Shown piece after piece: positions 11,631-22,630 of a stretch of 64,000 bases of DNA. Location: contig NZ_CP054690.1 in assembly GCF_013348805.1 (NCBI RefSeq), positions 3,720,001 through 3,784,000 of the forward strand. The letters run 5' to 3'. Under the pieces are notes generated by a model. The model was given only the letters and a program-made list of their open reading frames with translations. It ran no database searches and had not been told where the DNA came from. Both the position numbers and the translations under genes were made by a program. The stretch's first letter is position 1. The number at the start of each line of letters is the position of its first letter. The DNA is from Rhodococcus sp. W8901 (GTDB taxonomy: Bacteria > Actinomycetota > Actinomycetes > Mycobacteriales > Mycobacteriaceae).

Positions 11631-12764
11631 ATGCACACCCCACTCTGCGACGATCTCGGAATCGAGTTCCCGATCTTCGCCTTCACCCATTGCCGCGACG
11701 TCGTGCTCGCCGTCAGCAAGGCCGGCGGATTCGGCGTTCTCGGCGCCGTGGGGTTCACACCCGAGGAACTCGAGATCGAGCTGAAGTGGATCGACGAGCA
11801 CATCGGCGACCACCCCTACGGCGTCGACATCGTGATCCCGAACAAGTACGAGGGCATGGACTCGAATCTGTCCGCCGACGAACTGACCAAGATGCTGCAG
11901 TCGATGGTGCCGCAGGAGACGCTCGACTTCGCTCGCGGCATCCTCACCGATCACGGTGTCCCCACGCCGGCCGACGGCCACGAGAACGCGCTGCAGCTGC
12001 TCGGCTGGACCGAGGCCACCGCCACCCCGCAGGTCGAGGTGGCACTCCAGCACCCGAAGGTCACGCTGATCGCCAATGCCCTCGGCACCCCGCCCGCGGA
12101 CATGATCGAGCACATCCACGCGTCGGGCCGGAAGGTCGCGGCGCTGTGCGGATCGCCCTACCAGGCCCGCAAGCACGCGGACGCCGGCGTCGACATCATC
12201 ATCGCGCAGGGCGGCGAGGGCGGCGGCCACTGCGGCGAGGTCGGCTCGATCGTGCTGTGGCCGCAGGTCGTCAAGGAGGTTGCCCCGATTCCCGTGCTGG
12301 CGGCGGGTGGCATCGGCAGCGGCCAGCAGATCGCGGCCGCGCTCGCCATGGGCGCCCAGGGCGCGTGGTCGGGTTCGCAGTGGCTCATGGTCGAGGAGGC
12401 CGAGAACACCGCCGTCCAGCAGGCCGCCTACGCGAATGCCGGCAGTCGCGACACGGTGCGCAGCCGCTCGTTCACCGGCCAGCCCTGCCGGATGCTGCGC
12501 AACGACTGGACCGAGGTGTGGGAGAAGGCAGGCAACCCGGAGCCCCTCGGCATGCCGCTGCAGTACATGGTGTCCGGCATGGCCGTGGCCGCCACCCACA
12601 AGTACCCCGACGAGACCGTCGACGTCGCGTTCAACCCCGTGGGTCAGGTCGTCGGCCAGTTCACCAAGGTGGAGAAGACCGCGGCGGTCATCGAACGTTG
12701 GGTGCGGGAGTACCTCGAGGCCACCGGAACCCTGGAGCGTCTGAACGAGGCCGCCAACGGCTGA
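11631..12764 (+). CDS. nitronate monooxygenase-family flavoprotein
   Basis: 377 aa, TIM-barrel FMN enzyme of the 2-nitropropane dioxygenase/nitronate monooxygenase superfamily, close in type to mycobacterial Rv1533. N-terminal 'FAFTHCRDVVLAVSKAGGFGVLGA' is the usual first strand-helix. The phosphate-binding motif 'IIAQGGEGGGHCGEVGS' and 'VLAAGGIGSGQQIAAALAMGAQG' identify the flavin site. The start at 11631 has GAAGGAG 7 nt upstream. Convergent with dinB, only 12 bp apart. The true substrate may be an enoyl compound rather than a nitronate; members of this group have varied roles. Confidence 0.85.
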   Translation: MHTPLCDDLGIEFPIFAFTHCRDVVLAVSKAGGFGVLGAVGFTPEELEIELKWIDEHIGDHPYGVDIVIPNKYEGMDSNLSADELTKMLQSMVPQETLDFARGILTDHGVPTPADGHENALQLLGWTEATATPQVEVALQHPKVTLIANALGTPPADMIEHIHASGRKVAALCGSPYQARKHADAGVDIIIAQGGEGGGHCGEVGSIVLWPQVVKEVAPIPVLAAGGIGSGQQIAAALAMGAQGAWSGSQWLMVEEAENTAVQQAAYANAGSRDTVRSRSFTGQPCRMLRNDWTEVWEKAGNPEPLGMPLQYMVSGMAVAATHKYPDETVDVAFNPVGQVVGQFTKVEKTAAVIERWVREYLEATGTLERLNEAANG

Positions 12765-12776
12765 CCGGCACTCGCA

Positions 12777-14027
12777 CTAGTCGGGCAGGAGCGGGAGGCT
12801 GTCACCACCGTCGCGACCGAGCAGCGCGGCGCGGGTGACCGCGACCGATCCGAATTTCGCCCGCACCGCGTCGAGCGCGCCGTCGAGGCGGACACCGTCG
12901 GACTCCTTCGACGAGCTCCCGGTGTCCGGCTCGAACGGCAGCGCGAGCTGTTCGGCGCCTTCCGCGTCCAGGTTCGACAGCGCCACACCGATCAGCGTCA
13001 GTCCCCGCTCGGCGATCAGCGGCCGCGAATGCTCCAGCAACGATCGCACCGCACCGAGAATGGTCTCGGTTCGTGCCGAGGCCTCGCCGAGGGTGACCGA
13101 GCGGGTGGCACGCCCGAAGTCCGCGAACCTCATCCGGATCACCACCGTGCGGCACACCCGTCCGGCCGCCCGCAGACGCCTCGCCACACGGTCCACCAGC
13201 GCGGCGGCGATCGTCTCGATCTCGGCGAAGCTTCGCACGCGACGCCCGAGGGCACTCTGCGCCCCGATCGACCGACGCCGTCGCCCCGTCTCGACCCGCC
13301 GCGGATCGCGCGCCCACGCCAGCGCGTGCAGGTGCCGGGCGGATCCCGATCCGACCACGGTGGACAGTTCGCGCTCGGACAGCGCCGCGAGTTCCGCGAC
13401 GGTCCGAACGCCGTATCCGTGCAGCTTCGCGGAGGTCACGGCCCCGACACCCCACAGTCGTTCGATCGGCAGTGGATGCAGGAACTCGAGCTCGCGATCC
13501 GGCGGCACCAGCAGCAGCCCGTCGGGTTTCCCCACTGCACTGGCGACCTTGGCCAGGAACTTCGTCCGCGCGATGCCGACCGTGATCGGCAGCCCCACCT
13601 GTTCGCGCACGTCTCGGCGCAACCGCTCCGCGATCTGTCGCGGACTGCCGCTGATCCGGCTCAACCCGCCGACGTCGAGGAATGCCTCGTCGATCGAGAT
13701 GCCCTCGACCAGGGGTGTCGTGTTCCGGAAGACGTCGAACACCTCGCGGCTGGCCCGCGCATACGCGGACATCCGGGGCGGGACGACGATCGCGTGCGGG
13801 CATCGCCGCCGCGCCTCCGATCCGCTGCTCGCGGTGCGCACCCCGTACGCCTTCGCCTCGTAGCTGGCCGCGAGGACCACTCCCCCGCCCACGATCACCG
13901 GCCACCCCCGCAGGCCCGGATCGTCGCGCTGCTCCACCGAGGCGTAGAACGCGTCCAGATCGGCGTGCAGGATCGTCGCCTCGGCACGCGGCGGCGGGGA
14001 ACGATCGACGACGTCAGACACGAACAT
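12777..14027 (-). CDS. dinB: DNA polymerase IV (Y-family translesion polymerase)
   Basis: 416 aa. Y-family polymerase that bypasses lesions with low fidelity. Catalytic carboxylates are in 'ILHADLDAFYASVEQRDD' and 'SIDEAFLDV'; the helix-hairpin-helix thumb and little finger follow ('LLGRDGGDSLPLLPD' is the tail). The tail lacks the typical QxxLF clamp-binding motif, although 'QLALPFEP' about 50 residues before the end could serve. The ATG lies inside a perfect SOS box core, so expression should be LexA-controlled and the transcript short-leadered or leaderless. The adjacency with an Rv1533-like gene recalls mycobacterial dinX (Rv1537). Confidence 0.93.
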   Translation of the reverse strand: MFVSDVVDRSPPPRAEATILHADLDAFYASVEQRDDPGLRGWPVIVGGGVVLAASYEAKAYGVRTASSGSEARRRCPHAIVVPPRMSAYARASREVFDVFRNTTPLVEGISIDEAFLDVGGLSRISGSPRQIAERLRRDVREQVGLPITVGIARTKFLAKVASAVGKPDGLLLVPPDRELEFLHPLPIERLWGVGAVTSAKLHGYGVRTVAELAALSERELSTVVGSGSARHLHALAWARDPRRVETGRRRRSIGAQSALGRRVRSFAEIETIAAALVDRVARRLRAAGRVCRTVVIRMRFADFGRATRSVTLGEASARTETILGAVRSLLEHSRPLIAERGLTLIGVALSNLDAEGAEQLALPFEPDTGSSSKESDGVRLDGALDAVRAKFGSVAVTRAALLGRDGGDSLPLLPD

Positions 14028-14034
14028 ATGTTCG
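14021..14034. promoter_or_regulatory. LexA SOS box on the dinB start codon
   Basis: CGAACATATGTTCG is a perfect palindrome and matches the actinobacterial SOS box core CGAAC-N4-GTTCG exactly (consensus TCGAACNNNNGTTCGA; only the outermost T and A differ). The dinB ATG is bases 14025-14027 on the minus strand, inside the box, so bound LexA would block initiation directly. Confidence 0.8.
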
Positions 14035-14128
14035 CATCGACCACCGACAGGATTCGAGACACGATCACGCCACGCCCGCCCCCGGTATCCTTGACAATGT
14101 CCGATTTGACACCTCCGGAAGGTCCCCC

Positions 14129-14977
14129 GTGGAACTCCTCCTCATCGTCGCCGTGATCGGCGCCGTCGTCTTTCTGGTGATGAAGAGCCAGAACAAGAAC
14201 AAGGGCCACTCGGCGAACCAACTCGAAGACGCCAAGGCGGATGCCCGCCAGTCGATCGAGCGCCTGGGTGGCCAGGTCTACAACCTCGTCGGCAGCGACG
14301 ACGCCTCCAAGCAGGCTCTCGCCGACGCCTCCGAGCGGTACACCGCCGCCGGTTCGCAGATCGAACAGGCCACGACGCCCGTGCAGGCGCGTCTGGCGAA
14401 GCAGACCGCACTCGAGGGTCTGTACTACATCCGCGCCGCGCGCTCCGCGATGGGCATGGATCCGGGTCCCGAGATCCCGAGCATCGACGGCCAGAAGTCG
14501 GCCGGCTCGGTCACCGAGGACCGCGACATCGAGTTCGAGGGCCGTCAGGTCTCGGCGTCACCCAATCCGTCGGCTCGCACACCCAACTACTACCCCGGCG
14601 GCCGCGTCGCCGGACGTCCGGTCCCCGCAGGCTGGTACTCCGAGCCGTGGTGGAAGCCCGCGCTCGTCGCCGGCGCGTGGGGTGTCGGTTCGATGTTCCT
14701 GTTCTCTGCGATGTTCTCCGGGATGTCCGGGGTGGGATACGACGCGCAGGGGTTCGCCGACGGCTACCAGGACGGCATGGACGCAGCCGACGGTGACGGC
14801 GGCGACGCCGGCACTGACGGCGGAGACGGCGGAGACGCTGGCGGCGATGTCGACTACGGCGCCGCGGGCGACGGCGGCGGCGACTACGGCGGAGACTGGG
14901 GCGGCGGAGATTTCGGCGGGGGCGACTTCGGCGGAGGCGACTTCGGCGGAGGCGACTTCGGGGGCTTCGACTTCTAG
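14129..14977 (+). CDS. membrane-anchored protein with Gly/Asp-rich tail, function unknown
   Basis: 282 aa from GTG 14129 (GGAAGG upstream). Residues 1-17 are a transmembrane segment (ELLLIVAVIGAVVFLVMK), followed by a charged helical region 'QLEDAKADARQSIERLGGQVYNL ... QARLAKQTALEGLYYIRAARSAMGMD' that looks coiled-coil. A second hydrophobic patch follows ('WWKPALVAGAWGVGSMFLFSAMFSG'), then about 75 residues rich in Gly and Asp ending in repeated GGGDF units. The tail probably forms a flexible acidic extension. I do not recognise a characterised family. Its stop codon overlaps the stop of the convergent nei2 gene in CTAG. Confidence 0.75.
   Translation: MELLLIVAVIGAVVFLVMKSQNKNKGHSANQLEDAKADARQSIERLGGQVYNLVGSDDASKQALADASERYTAAGSQIEQATTPVQARLAKQTALEGLYYIRAARSAMGMDPGPEIPSIDGQKSAGSVTEDRDIEFEGRQVSASPNPSARTPNYYPGGRVAGRPVPAGWYSEPWWKPALVAGAWGVGSMFLFSAMFSGMSGVGYDAQGFADGYQDGMDAADGDGGDAGTDGGDGGDAGGDVDYGAAGDGGGDYGGDWGGGDFGGGDFGGGDFGGGDFGGFDF
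14901..14974 (+). repeat. 15-nt tandem repeat coding GGGDF units
   Basis: Near-identical 15-nt units (GGCGGAGGCGACTTC type) repeated about four times at the end of the gene above, encoding GGGDF. Such in-frame units can expand or contract by slippage and make the tail length variable between strains. Confidence 0.7.
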
Positions 14978-15771
14978 TCGGCCTGACAACCGGGGCACCA
15001 GAACAGGTTGCGCCCCTTCATAACCGAGTGAGAGATCGGCGTGCTGCAGATGCGGCACGCCGATCCTGCTCTGCGGTAGGTGTAGGTCCGCGGCCGGTCC
15101 TTCGCGTACGACGGCTCGCCGTGGTCGTCCTCGGGCCGCACGACGTGCATCCTGCCGCGGCGGACCCCGACCTTCATCAGTTCGACGAGGTCGTCCCACA
15201 TCGCGTCGAACTCGGCGCGGCTGACGCGCTTGCCGGGCCGCTCCGGGTGGATCCCGTGCCGGAACAGGACCTCGGCACGGTAGACGTTGCCGACGCCGGC
15301 CAACACGGCCTGATCCATCAGCATCGCGCCGATCGGTGTCTGCGACTTCGAGATCCGCGCCCACGCCCGGTCCGGGTTGGCGTCCTTGCGCAGCGGATCG
15401 GGACCCAGGCGGGCCTCGATCGCGGCGACCTGCGGCGGATGCAGCACCTCACAGGCGGTGGGACCGCGCAGGTCGGTGCCGAACTCGGCGCCGATCATGC
15501 GCATCCGGACCTGCCCGACGGGCGCCTCGAGCGGGAGCGCGGACTCGGTGAACTTGCCGTACAACCCCAGGTGGACGTGCACCACGAGACCGTTCTCGTA
15601 GTGGTGCCACAGGTGCTTGCCCCACGCGTCGGAACGCACGAGGACGCGGCCGTCGATCAGGGCCGCGTCCTCGGCAAATCTGCCCTGCGGGCTCGACACG
15701 TACACCGGCGATCCCGCGAAACGCTGCTGATGCAGGCGCGCGAGACGGTGGAGAGTGTGGCCCTCGGGCAC
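14974..15771 (-). CDS. nei: Fpg/Nei-family DNA glycosylase (endonuclease VIII, Nei2-type)
   Basis: 265 aa from GTG 15771. Bifunctional glycosylase/AP lyase that removes oxidised bases. The mature N-terminus PEGHTLHRLAR carries the catalytic Pro-Glu; the middle has the H2TH region 'GAMLMDQAVLAGVGNVYRAEVLFRHGIHPE'; the C-terminal zinc finger is CxxC...CxxC in 'CRICSTPISHSVMKGRNLFWCPGC'. Length and neighbours match mycobacterial Rv2464c. It lies 19 bp downstream of rpiB on the same strand. Tail-to-tail overlap of 4 bp with the Gly/Asp-rich gene. Confidence 0.92.
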   Translation of the reverse strand: MPEGHTLHRLARLHQQRFAGSPVYVSSPQGRFAEDAALIDGRVLVRSDAWGKHLWHHYENGLVVHVHLGLYGKFTESALPLEAPVGQVRMRMIGAEFGTDLRGPTACEVLHPPQVAAIEARLGPDPLRKDANPDRAWARISKSQTPIGAMLMDQAVLAGVGNVYRAEVLFRHGIHPERPGKRVSRAEFDAMWDDLVELMKVGVRRGRMHVVRPEDDHGEPSYAKDRPRTYTYRRAGSACRICSTPISHSVMKGRNLFWCPGCQAD

Positions 15772-15790
15772 GTTCTGCTTACCTGTTCGT

Positions 15791-16273
15791 TCAGGCTTCG
15801 GGGGCCGCGGGCACGGCCGGCGCCACACCCGTCTTCTCGTACTCGGCGAGGATGTCGATGCGACGCTGGTGACGCTCCTCGTCGGACCACTCGGTGGCGA
15901 GGAAGGCGTCGACGATCGCGAGGGTCTCCTCGAGGGAGTGCATGCGGCCGCCGATGCCGATGAGCTGCGCGTTGTTGTGCTGGCGGGCCAGCTGCGCGGT
16001 CTCGACGCTCCACGCGAGGGCGCAGCGGGCGCCAGGAACCTTGTTCGCGGCGATCTGCTCACCGTTGCCGCTGCCACCGAGGACCAGGCCCAGGCTGCCC
16101 GGTTCGGCGACGACGCGGCGGGCCGCCTCGATGCAGAAGGCCGGGTAGTCGTCGACGGCGTCGTAGACGTGTGCACCGCAGTCGATGGCCTCATGGCCGT
16201 TCGCGGTGAGGTGTTCGATGATCTGGTTCTTGCGTTCGAAGCCGGCGTGGTCGGCACCCAGGTATACGCGCAT
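15791..16273 (-). CDS. rpiB: ribose-5-phosphate isomerase B
   Basis: 160 aa. Interconverts ribose-5-phosphate and ribulose-5-phosphate in the pentose phosphate pathway. The N-terminus MRVYLGADHAGFERK holds the phosphate-binding Asp-His; the catalytic region is 'LVLGGSGNGEQIAANKVPGARCALAW', with Ser in the GGSGNGE loop as in mycobacterial RpiB (which lacks the Cys of the E. coli enzyme), and 'RQHNNAQLIGIGGR' follows. Probably co-transcribed with nei2, as in Mtb Rv2465c-Rv2464c. Confidence 0.96.
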   Translation of the reverse strand: MRVYLGADHAGFERKNQIIEHLTANGHEAIDCGAHVYDAVDDYPAFCIEAARRVVAEPGSLGLVLGGSGNGEQIAANKVPGARCALAWSVETAQLARQHNNAQLIGIGGRMHSLEETLAIVDAFLATEWSDEERHQRRIDILAEYEKTGVAPAVPAAPEA

Positions 16274-16345
16274 GATCTCAATTCTGACAGGTCACGTCGC
16301 CGCGGCGATCGTGGGGACTCGAGGAGGAGAAACCCGCGCGTCGAG

Positions 16346-16927
16346 TCACCCGGTACCGGCGCCGGGAGCGCCGGCCCGTCGAAACGTCGATCCACGCCAG
16401 GTGGGCATGGGCCGCTTCCCCACCGCGACCTCGAGCGCCGCGCGTCCGGAGAGCCGCGTGGAATCCAGAATCGGCAGTGGCGAGTGCTCGGGCCGCACGA
16501 GCAGAGGAATCTCGGTACACACCAACGCAACCGCGTCGCAGCCGGCGGAAGCGAGCCTCTCGATGAGTGCGACGAACGACGCCCGCGTCTGTGGCCGGAA
16601 ATCCCCGTGGACCAGTTCGTCGAAGACTGCCGAGTGGACCATGGCCTGATCGGCGGTATCCGGAACGACGGCGTCGATGCCCCGCGCGGCCAGTTCTCGG
16701 GGGTACAGCGGTCCCTGCATCGTGAAGCGCGTTCCCAGGATGCCGACGCGGGCGTGCCCGGCCTGCTGGGCAGCATCCGCGACGATGTCGACCACATGCA
16801 GCCCGGGCAGGGCGAGGTGATCACCGTCGGCCTCGAGAGCGAGATGCGCCGTGTTGTCCGGGCAGACGAAGAAGTCGCACCCGGCTCGCGCGAGGCGTTC
16901 GACACTGGTGGCGAGCACCGCACGCAC
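16346..16927 (-). pseudogene. 5'-truncated aspartate/glutamate racemase-family gene
   Basis: 193 codons from GTG 16927. Both cysteines expected of the family are present (DFFVCPDNTAH and VALVCTEIPLL), as is 'VGILGTRFTMQGPLYPRELAARGIDAVVPD', a strong match to YgeA-type racemases. But those proteins begin about 65-70 residues earlier with a GGMSWEST-type strand that is missing. An in-frame stop at 16955-16957 and the neighbouring gene's end (16973) leave no room for it. A purine-rich AGAGAGG precedes the GTG, so a short product may be made. A decayed gene is most likely; a boundary deletion during fusion with the Rv2466c-like locus is plausible. Confidence 0.65.
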
Positions 16928-16972
16928 CCTCTCTCTCGCCCCCCCCCGGAACGGTCACTCGGCGACCGGACC

Positions 16973-17614
16973 TCAGTCGAACTGGGGATCCTCGGTGCGG
17001 GTCCGCTTGAGCTCGAAGAAGTGCGGGTACGACGCCAGGGCGACGGTGCCGTCCCACACCTTGCCGGCATCCTCACCGCGCGGGATGCGCGAGAGGACCG
17101 GGCCGAAGAACGCGGTGCCGTTGACGTGGATGGTGGGGGTACCGACGTCGTCGCCGACCTTGTCCATGCCGGCGTGGTGGCTGCGGCGCAGTTCGGCGTC
17201 GAACTCGTCGGTGTCGGCGGCCGCCGCCAGCTCGGCGGGCAGGCCCAGTTCGGCGAGGGACTCGACGACGACGTTCGTCAGATCCTGGTCGCCGCCGTTG
17301 TGGATCCGCGTGCCCATCGCCGTGTAGAGCGGCAGCAGGATGTCGTCGCCGCGCTGCTGGGCAGCCGCGATGAGAACCCGCACCGGGCCCCAGGCCTTGC
17401 CCATCTTCTCGCGGTACTCCTCGGGAAGCTCGCGTCCCTCGTTGAGGACGGCGAGGCTCATGACGTGGAATTTGGCCTCGATGTCGCGGACCTCGGTCAC
17501 CTCGAGGATCCAGCGCGACGTGATCCAGCACCAGGGGCACAGCGGGTCGAACCAGAAGTCGACGGTGTCCTTCTTGCCGGTCTTGCCGGAGTTTGTCTGT
17601 GCTTCCGCGCTCAC
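16973..17614 (-). CDS. DsbA-family mycothiol-dependent oxidoreductase (Rv2466c-like)
   Basis: 213 aa from GTG 17614 with GGGAGA upstream. Thioredoxin fold with the active site CPWC in '[16 protein letters not shown]', an alpha-helical insertion, and the cis-Pro region '[10 protein letters not shown]'. The Mtb homologue Rv2466c is a mycothiol-dependent nitroreductase of the oxidative-stress response. A GGAAG-N18-GTT element upstream resembles a SigH/SigR promoter, matching the known SigH control in Mtb. Cytoplasmic; no signal peptide. Confidence 0.92.
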   Translation of the reverse strand: MSAEAQTNSGKTGKKDTVDFWFDPLCPWCWITSRWILEVTEVRDIEAKFHVMSLAVLNEGRELPEEYREKMGKAWGPVRVLIAAAQQRGDDILLPLYTAMGTRIHNGGDQDLTNVVVESLAELGLPAELAAAADTDEFDAELRRSHHAGMDKVGDDVGTPTIHVNGTAFFGPVLSRIPRGEDAGKVWDGTVALASYPHFFELKRTRTEDPQFD

Positions 17615-17673
17615 GCGTGTCTCCCTCGTTCTGCGGTGCGACAGATCCACGTCACACCTCTCGATTGATAGAC

Positions 17674-17699
17674 AACCATGCGCGTGCGGGAATGCTTCC
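17674..17699 (-). promoter_or_regulatory. SigH/SigR-type promoter of the DsbA-family gene
   Basis: On the minus strand GGAAG (17699-17695), 18 nt, then GTT (17676-17674). The SigH/SigR pattern is GGAAT-N18/19-GTT, so one base differs. Predicted leader about 50 nt. The -35 sits in a perfect palindrome GTGCGGGAA-TGC-TTCCCGCAC (17684-17704), which could also be an operator. Confidence 0.5.
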
Positions 17700-17768
17700 C
17701 GCACACCTCGGAGCAACGTTACTGTCGATGGAGGACAGCCAGTAGCCACACTGGAACGGAGCCTCCCC

Positions 17769-19010
17769 GTGACATCCCACGAGTCATCGAATCGCACGTT
17801 CGTCATCGTCGGCGGCGGCCTGGCCGGCGCCAAGATCGCAGAATCGTTGAGAGACAGAGATTTCGACGGGTCCATCGTCCTCCTCAGCCAGGAGGACCAT
17901 CTCCCCTACGAGCGACCACCACTTTCCAAGGAACATGTCGCCGGCAAGAAGGGGCTGCCCGATTTCACCGTCCAGCACGGGGACTGGTACCGAGACCACC
18001 ACGTGGACCTGCGTCTGGGCACCACCGCGACGGCGCTCGATCGCGACCGCAAGTGCGTGGTGCTGCCGGACGGTTCGACACTCGGCTACGACCGACTCGC
18101 GCTCGCGACCGGATCCCGTTCGCGTCGCCCACCGATCCCCGGCGCCGACGCGGCGGGCGTGCACTACCTGCGCACCATCGACGAATCCGACGCCCTGATC
18201 GCGGCGCTCTCCCCGGGAGCCCGACTGGTGATCGTCGGCGCGGGCTGGATCGGACTCGAGATCGCGTCGGGGGCGCGCGGTCGCGATGTCGCGGTCACGA
18301 TCGTGGAGTCGGCCGAATTGCCGCTGCTCGCAGCGCTGGGCAGGGAGATGGGTGCCGTGTTCGCCGATCTGCACCGCGAACACGGCGTCGACTTCCGTTT
18401 CGGGTCCAAGGTCGAGGAGATCACCGTCACCGACGGGCGTGCGGACGGCGTCCGACTGGGCGACGGGACGGTGCTGCCCGCCGACGCGGTGCTGGTCGCT
18501 GTCGGCGCGCAACCCAACATCGAGATCGCCGAGGCCGCCGGGCTTTCGGTCGACGGTGGCATCCTCGTGGACGGCACGCTCACCACGAGCGACCCGGACA
18601 TCGTCGCGGTCGGCGACATCGCCGCCCAGCAACATCCGCTGCTGGCGGCCCGCGTCCGCGTCGAACACTGGGCCAACGCGCTGAACCAGCCCGCGATCGC
18701 GGCCGCGACCATGCTCGGCCACCCGGTCGAGTACACCAACCTGCCGTACTTCTTCACCGACCAGTACGACCTGGGCATGGAATATGTGGGCTGGGCACCG
18801 AAGTACTCGAAGGTGGTGACCCGCGGCGACGTCGGAGCACGAGAGTTCCTGGCGTTCTGGCTCGACGAGGAGAACCGGGTGCTCGCCGGCATGAACGTCA
18901 ACATCTGGGATGTCACCGACGACATCAAGGCGCTCGTCGCGTTCTCCGGTCCTGTCGACCCCACCCGGCTCGCCGACCCCGCCGTCCCCCTCACCGAACT
19001 CGCCACCTGA
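17769..19010 (+). CDS. FAD/NAD(P)-dependent ferredoxin-type reductase
   Basis: 413 aa from GTG 17769 (GGAG 7 nt upstream). Pyridine nucleotide-disulfide reductase fold of the putidaredoxin/rhodocoxin reductase class, passing electrons from NAD(P)H to a ferredoxin. FAD-binding '[18 protein letters not shown]' at the start, NAD-binding '[18 protein letters not shown]' near residue 155, 'VGDIAA' before the C-terminal reductase domain. No redox-active cysteine pair, as expected. No ferredoxin gene is adjacent; the P450 at 28285 is a possible but distant client. Divergent from the DsbA-family gene. Confidence 0.88.
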   Translation: MTSHESSNRTFVIVGGGLAGAKIAESLRDRDFDGSIVLLSQEDHLPYERPPLSKEHVAGKKGLPDFTVQHGDWYRDHHVDLRLGTTATALDRDRKCVVLPDGSTLGYDRLALATGSRSRRPPIPGADAAGVHYLRTIDESDALIAALSPGARLVIVGAGWIGLEIASGARGRDVAVTIVESAELPLLAALGREMGAVFADLHREHGVDFRFGSKVEEITVTDGRADGVRLGDGTVLPADAVLVAVGAQPNIEIAEAAGLSVDGGILVDGTLTTSDPDIVAVGDIAAQQHPLLAARVRVEHWANALNQPAIAAATMLGHPVEYTNLPYFFTDQYDLGMEYVGWAPKYSKVVTRGDVGAREFLAFWLDEENRVLAGMNVNIWDVTDDIKALVAFSGPVDPTRLADPAVPLTELAT

Positions 19011-19013
19011 CCC

Positions 19014-19075
19014 CGCGATTTGCGCACTTCTCGGTGCCGCGGGTGTCCGCGTCGCAACGATAAGTGCAAATCGCG
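19014..19075. repeat. intergenic palindromic repeat, family 1 copy A
   Basis: Arms CGCGATTTGCGCACTT and AAGTGCAAATCGCG flank a GC-rich centre (one arm has two extra bases). The inner continuation (TCGGTGCCGC against CGTTGCGAC) is also partly symmetrical. The arm TTTGCGCACTTATCG recurs at 54095-54156. Lies between the reductase stop and pepN, 65 bp upstream of pepN. Confidence 0.55.
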
Positions 19076-19140
19076 AGAGGAGGGCGGCGCGTGATGGGAT
19101 AGCGGGGAGTCGATTGTCCATCCGTGATGAGGAGATCTTT

Positions 19141-21723
<2,583 letters not shown>

Positions 21724-21752
21724 CCGACAGCGTCCGATCCCCGGAACGCCGA

Positions 21753-21805
21753 TGACCCGATGTCACAGCGGTTCAGTTCGACTGAACGCATGTGACATCG
21801 GGTCA
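21753..21805. repeat. intergenic palindromic repeat, family 2 copy A (likely bidirectional terminator)
   Basis: 25-nt arms around TCG; 22 of 25 positions pair, mismatches only at the three bases between TGTCACA and GTTCAGT. The same design (TGTCACA-NNN-GTTCAGT, centre, ACTGAAC-NNN-TGTGACA) occurs at 63176-63224. Lies between the convergent pepN and DUF5130 genes. Confidence 0.75.
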
Positions 21806-21831
21806 CCGGGGTGAAGCGGAAAGTGCAGGGA

Positions 21832-22311
21832 CTACTTCGGGGCGATCGCGGAGCTCATCACGCGCAGCGCCGAGACGAGACCGTCGATGAGGTCGCCCTC
21901 GCCGAAGGACGCGACGGCGGCGGTGACACCGAGCTGCGTGATCCGGTCGGTGACACGGTTCTCGACGCCGCGGCCACCACGGATCTCGACGACACGCTGG
22001 TTCGGCGACACGGCGATCAGGATCGATCGCTCGGCCTCCGGGGTGTTCGGGAAGACCGCGTCCGCACCGGCGGCCGGGTTCTCGCCCAGGTCACCGACGT
22101 AGATGTTGAAGCGCACCTTCGTGGCGCGCGTCGCGTCCGTGAGGGCGTCATCGAGGGCCACCAGCTGGTCGGTGGTGAAAGGCAGCAGGTCGTCGAAGGA
22201 CTCGCCGATGCGGTGCACACCGGAGATGCGACCGCCGGAGGTCACGACGGTGCCCACCGGCAGATCCGCCGCCGCTACCGCCGAGGACTGGAGAACGTCA
22301 CCACTTGCCAC
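21832..22311 (-). CDS. DUF5130 (TPM-like) family protein
   Basis: 159 aa. Resembles Rv2468c and its actinobacterial relatives. Sequence features include 'KVRFNIYVGDLGENPAAGADAVFP', 'ERSILIAVSPNQRVVEIRGG' and 'GLVSALRVMSSAI'. These follow the TPM/phosphatase-like fold pattern seen in DUF5130 proteins, whose function is not settled. No signal peptide. Its start overlaps the end of the small membrane-protein gene by 14 bp, so the two are coupled. Convergent with pepN. Confidence 0.75.
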   Translation of the reverse strand: MASGDVLQSSAVAAADLPVGTVVTSGGRISGVHRIGESFDDLLPFTTDQLVALDDALTDATRATKVRFNIYVGDLGENPAAGADAVFPNTPEAERSILIAVSPNQRVVEIRGGRGVENRVTDRITQLGVTAAVASFGEGDLIDGLVSALRVMSSAIAPK

Positions 22312-22546
22312 TTGCCGAACCTCCGATCAGATCTGCACCGGCAGCGTGTCCGGCGTGGTGACCATGCGAGGTCACCTCGTCGACAGCGCTCCACAGGACC
22401 GGCTGATGGGTCCAGCGCTGACCGAGGCGGTACTCGGTCGGAACGAAGCCGGGCGACTTCTTGGTCATGAAGGACAGTCCCGCGACGATCGCGATCACCA
22501 AGACGGGAATCCCTACGAATATCAGCACTGTCTCGAGAATGCTCAC
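22298..22546 (-). CDS. small single-pass membrane protein, function unknown
   Basis: 82 aa from GTG 22546. Residues 1-28 are one transmembrane helix (SILETVLIFVGIPVLVIAIVAG) followed by 'FMTKKSPGFVPTEYRLGQRWTHQPVLWSAVD' and a His/Gly-rich C-terminus. The extended sequence after the helix resembles short actinobacterial membrane proteins found upstream of DUF5130 genes; I do not know a function. The gene overlaps the DUF5130 start by 14 bp, implying co-translation and perhaps a physical partnership. Confidence 0.65.
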   Translation of the reverse strand: MSILETVLIFVGIPVLVIAIVAGLSFMTKKSPGFVPTEYRLGQRWTHQPVLWSAVDEVTSHGHHAGHAAGADLIGGSASGKW

Positions 22547-22630
22547 ACCGCAAACCGTAGCCGAGTCCTGCCGAAATGGAAGCGTCGGGGCCGAATCATG
22601 CCTCGGCTCGCGTGGTGACACATAAATGCA

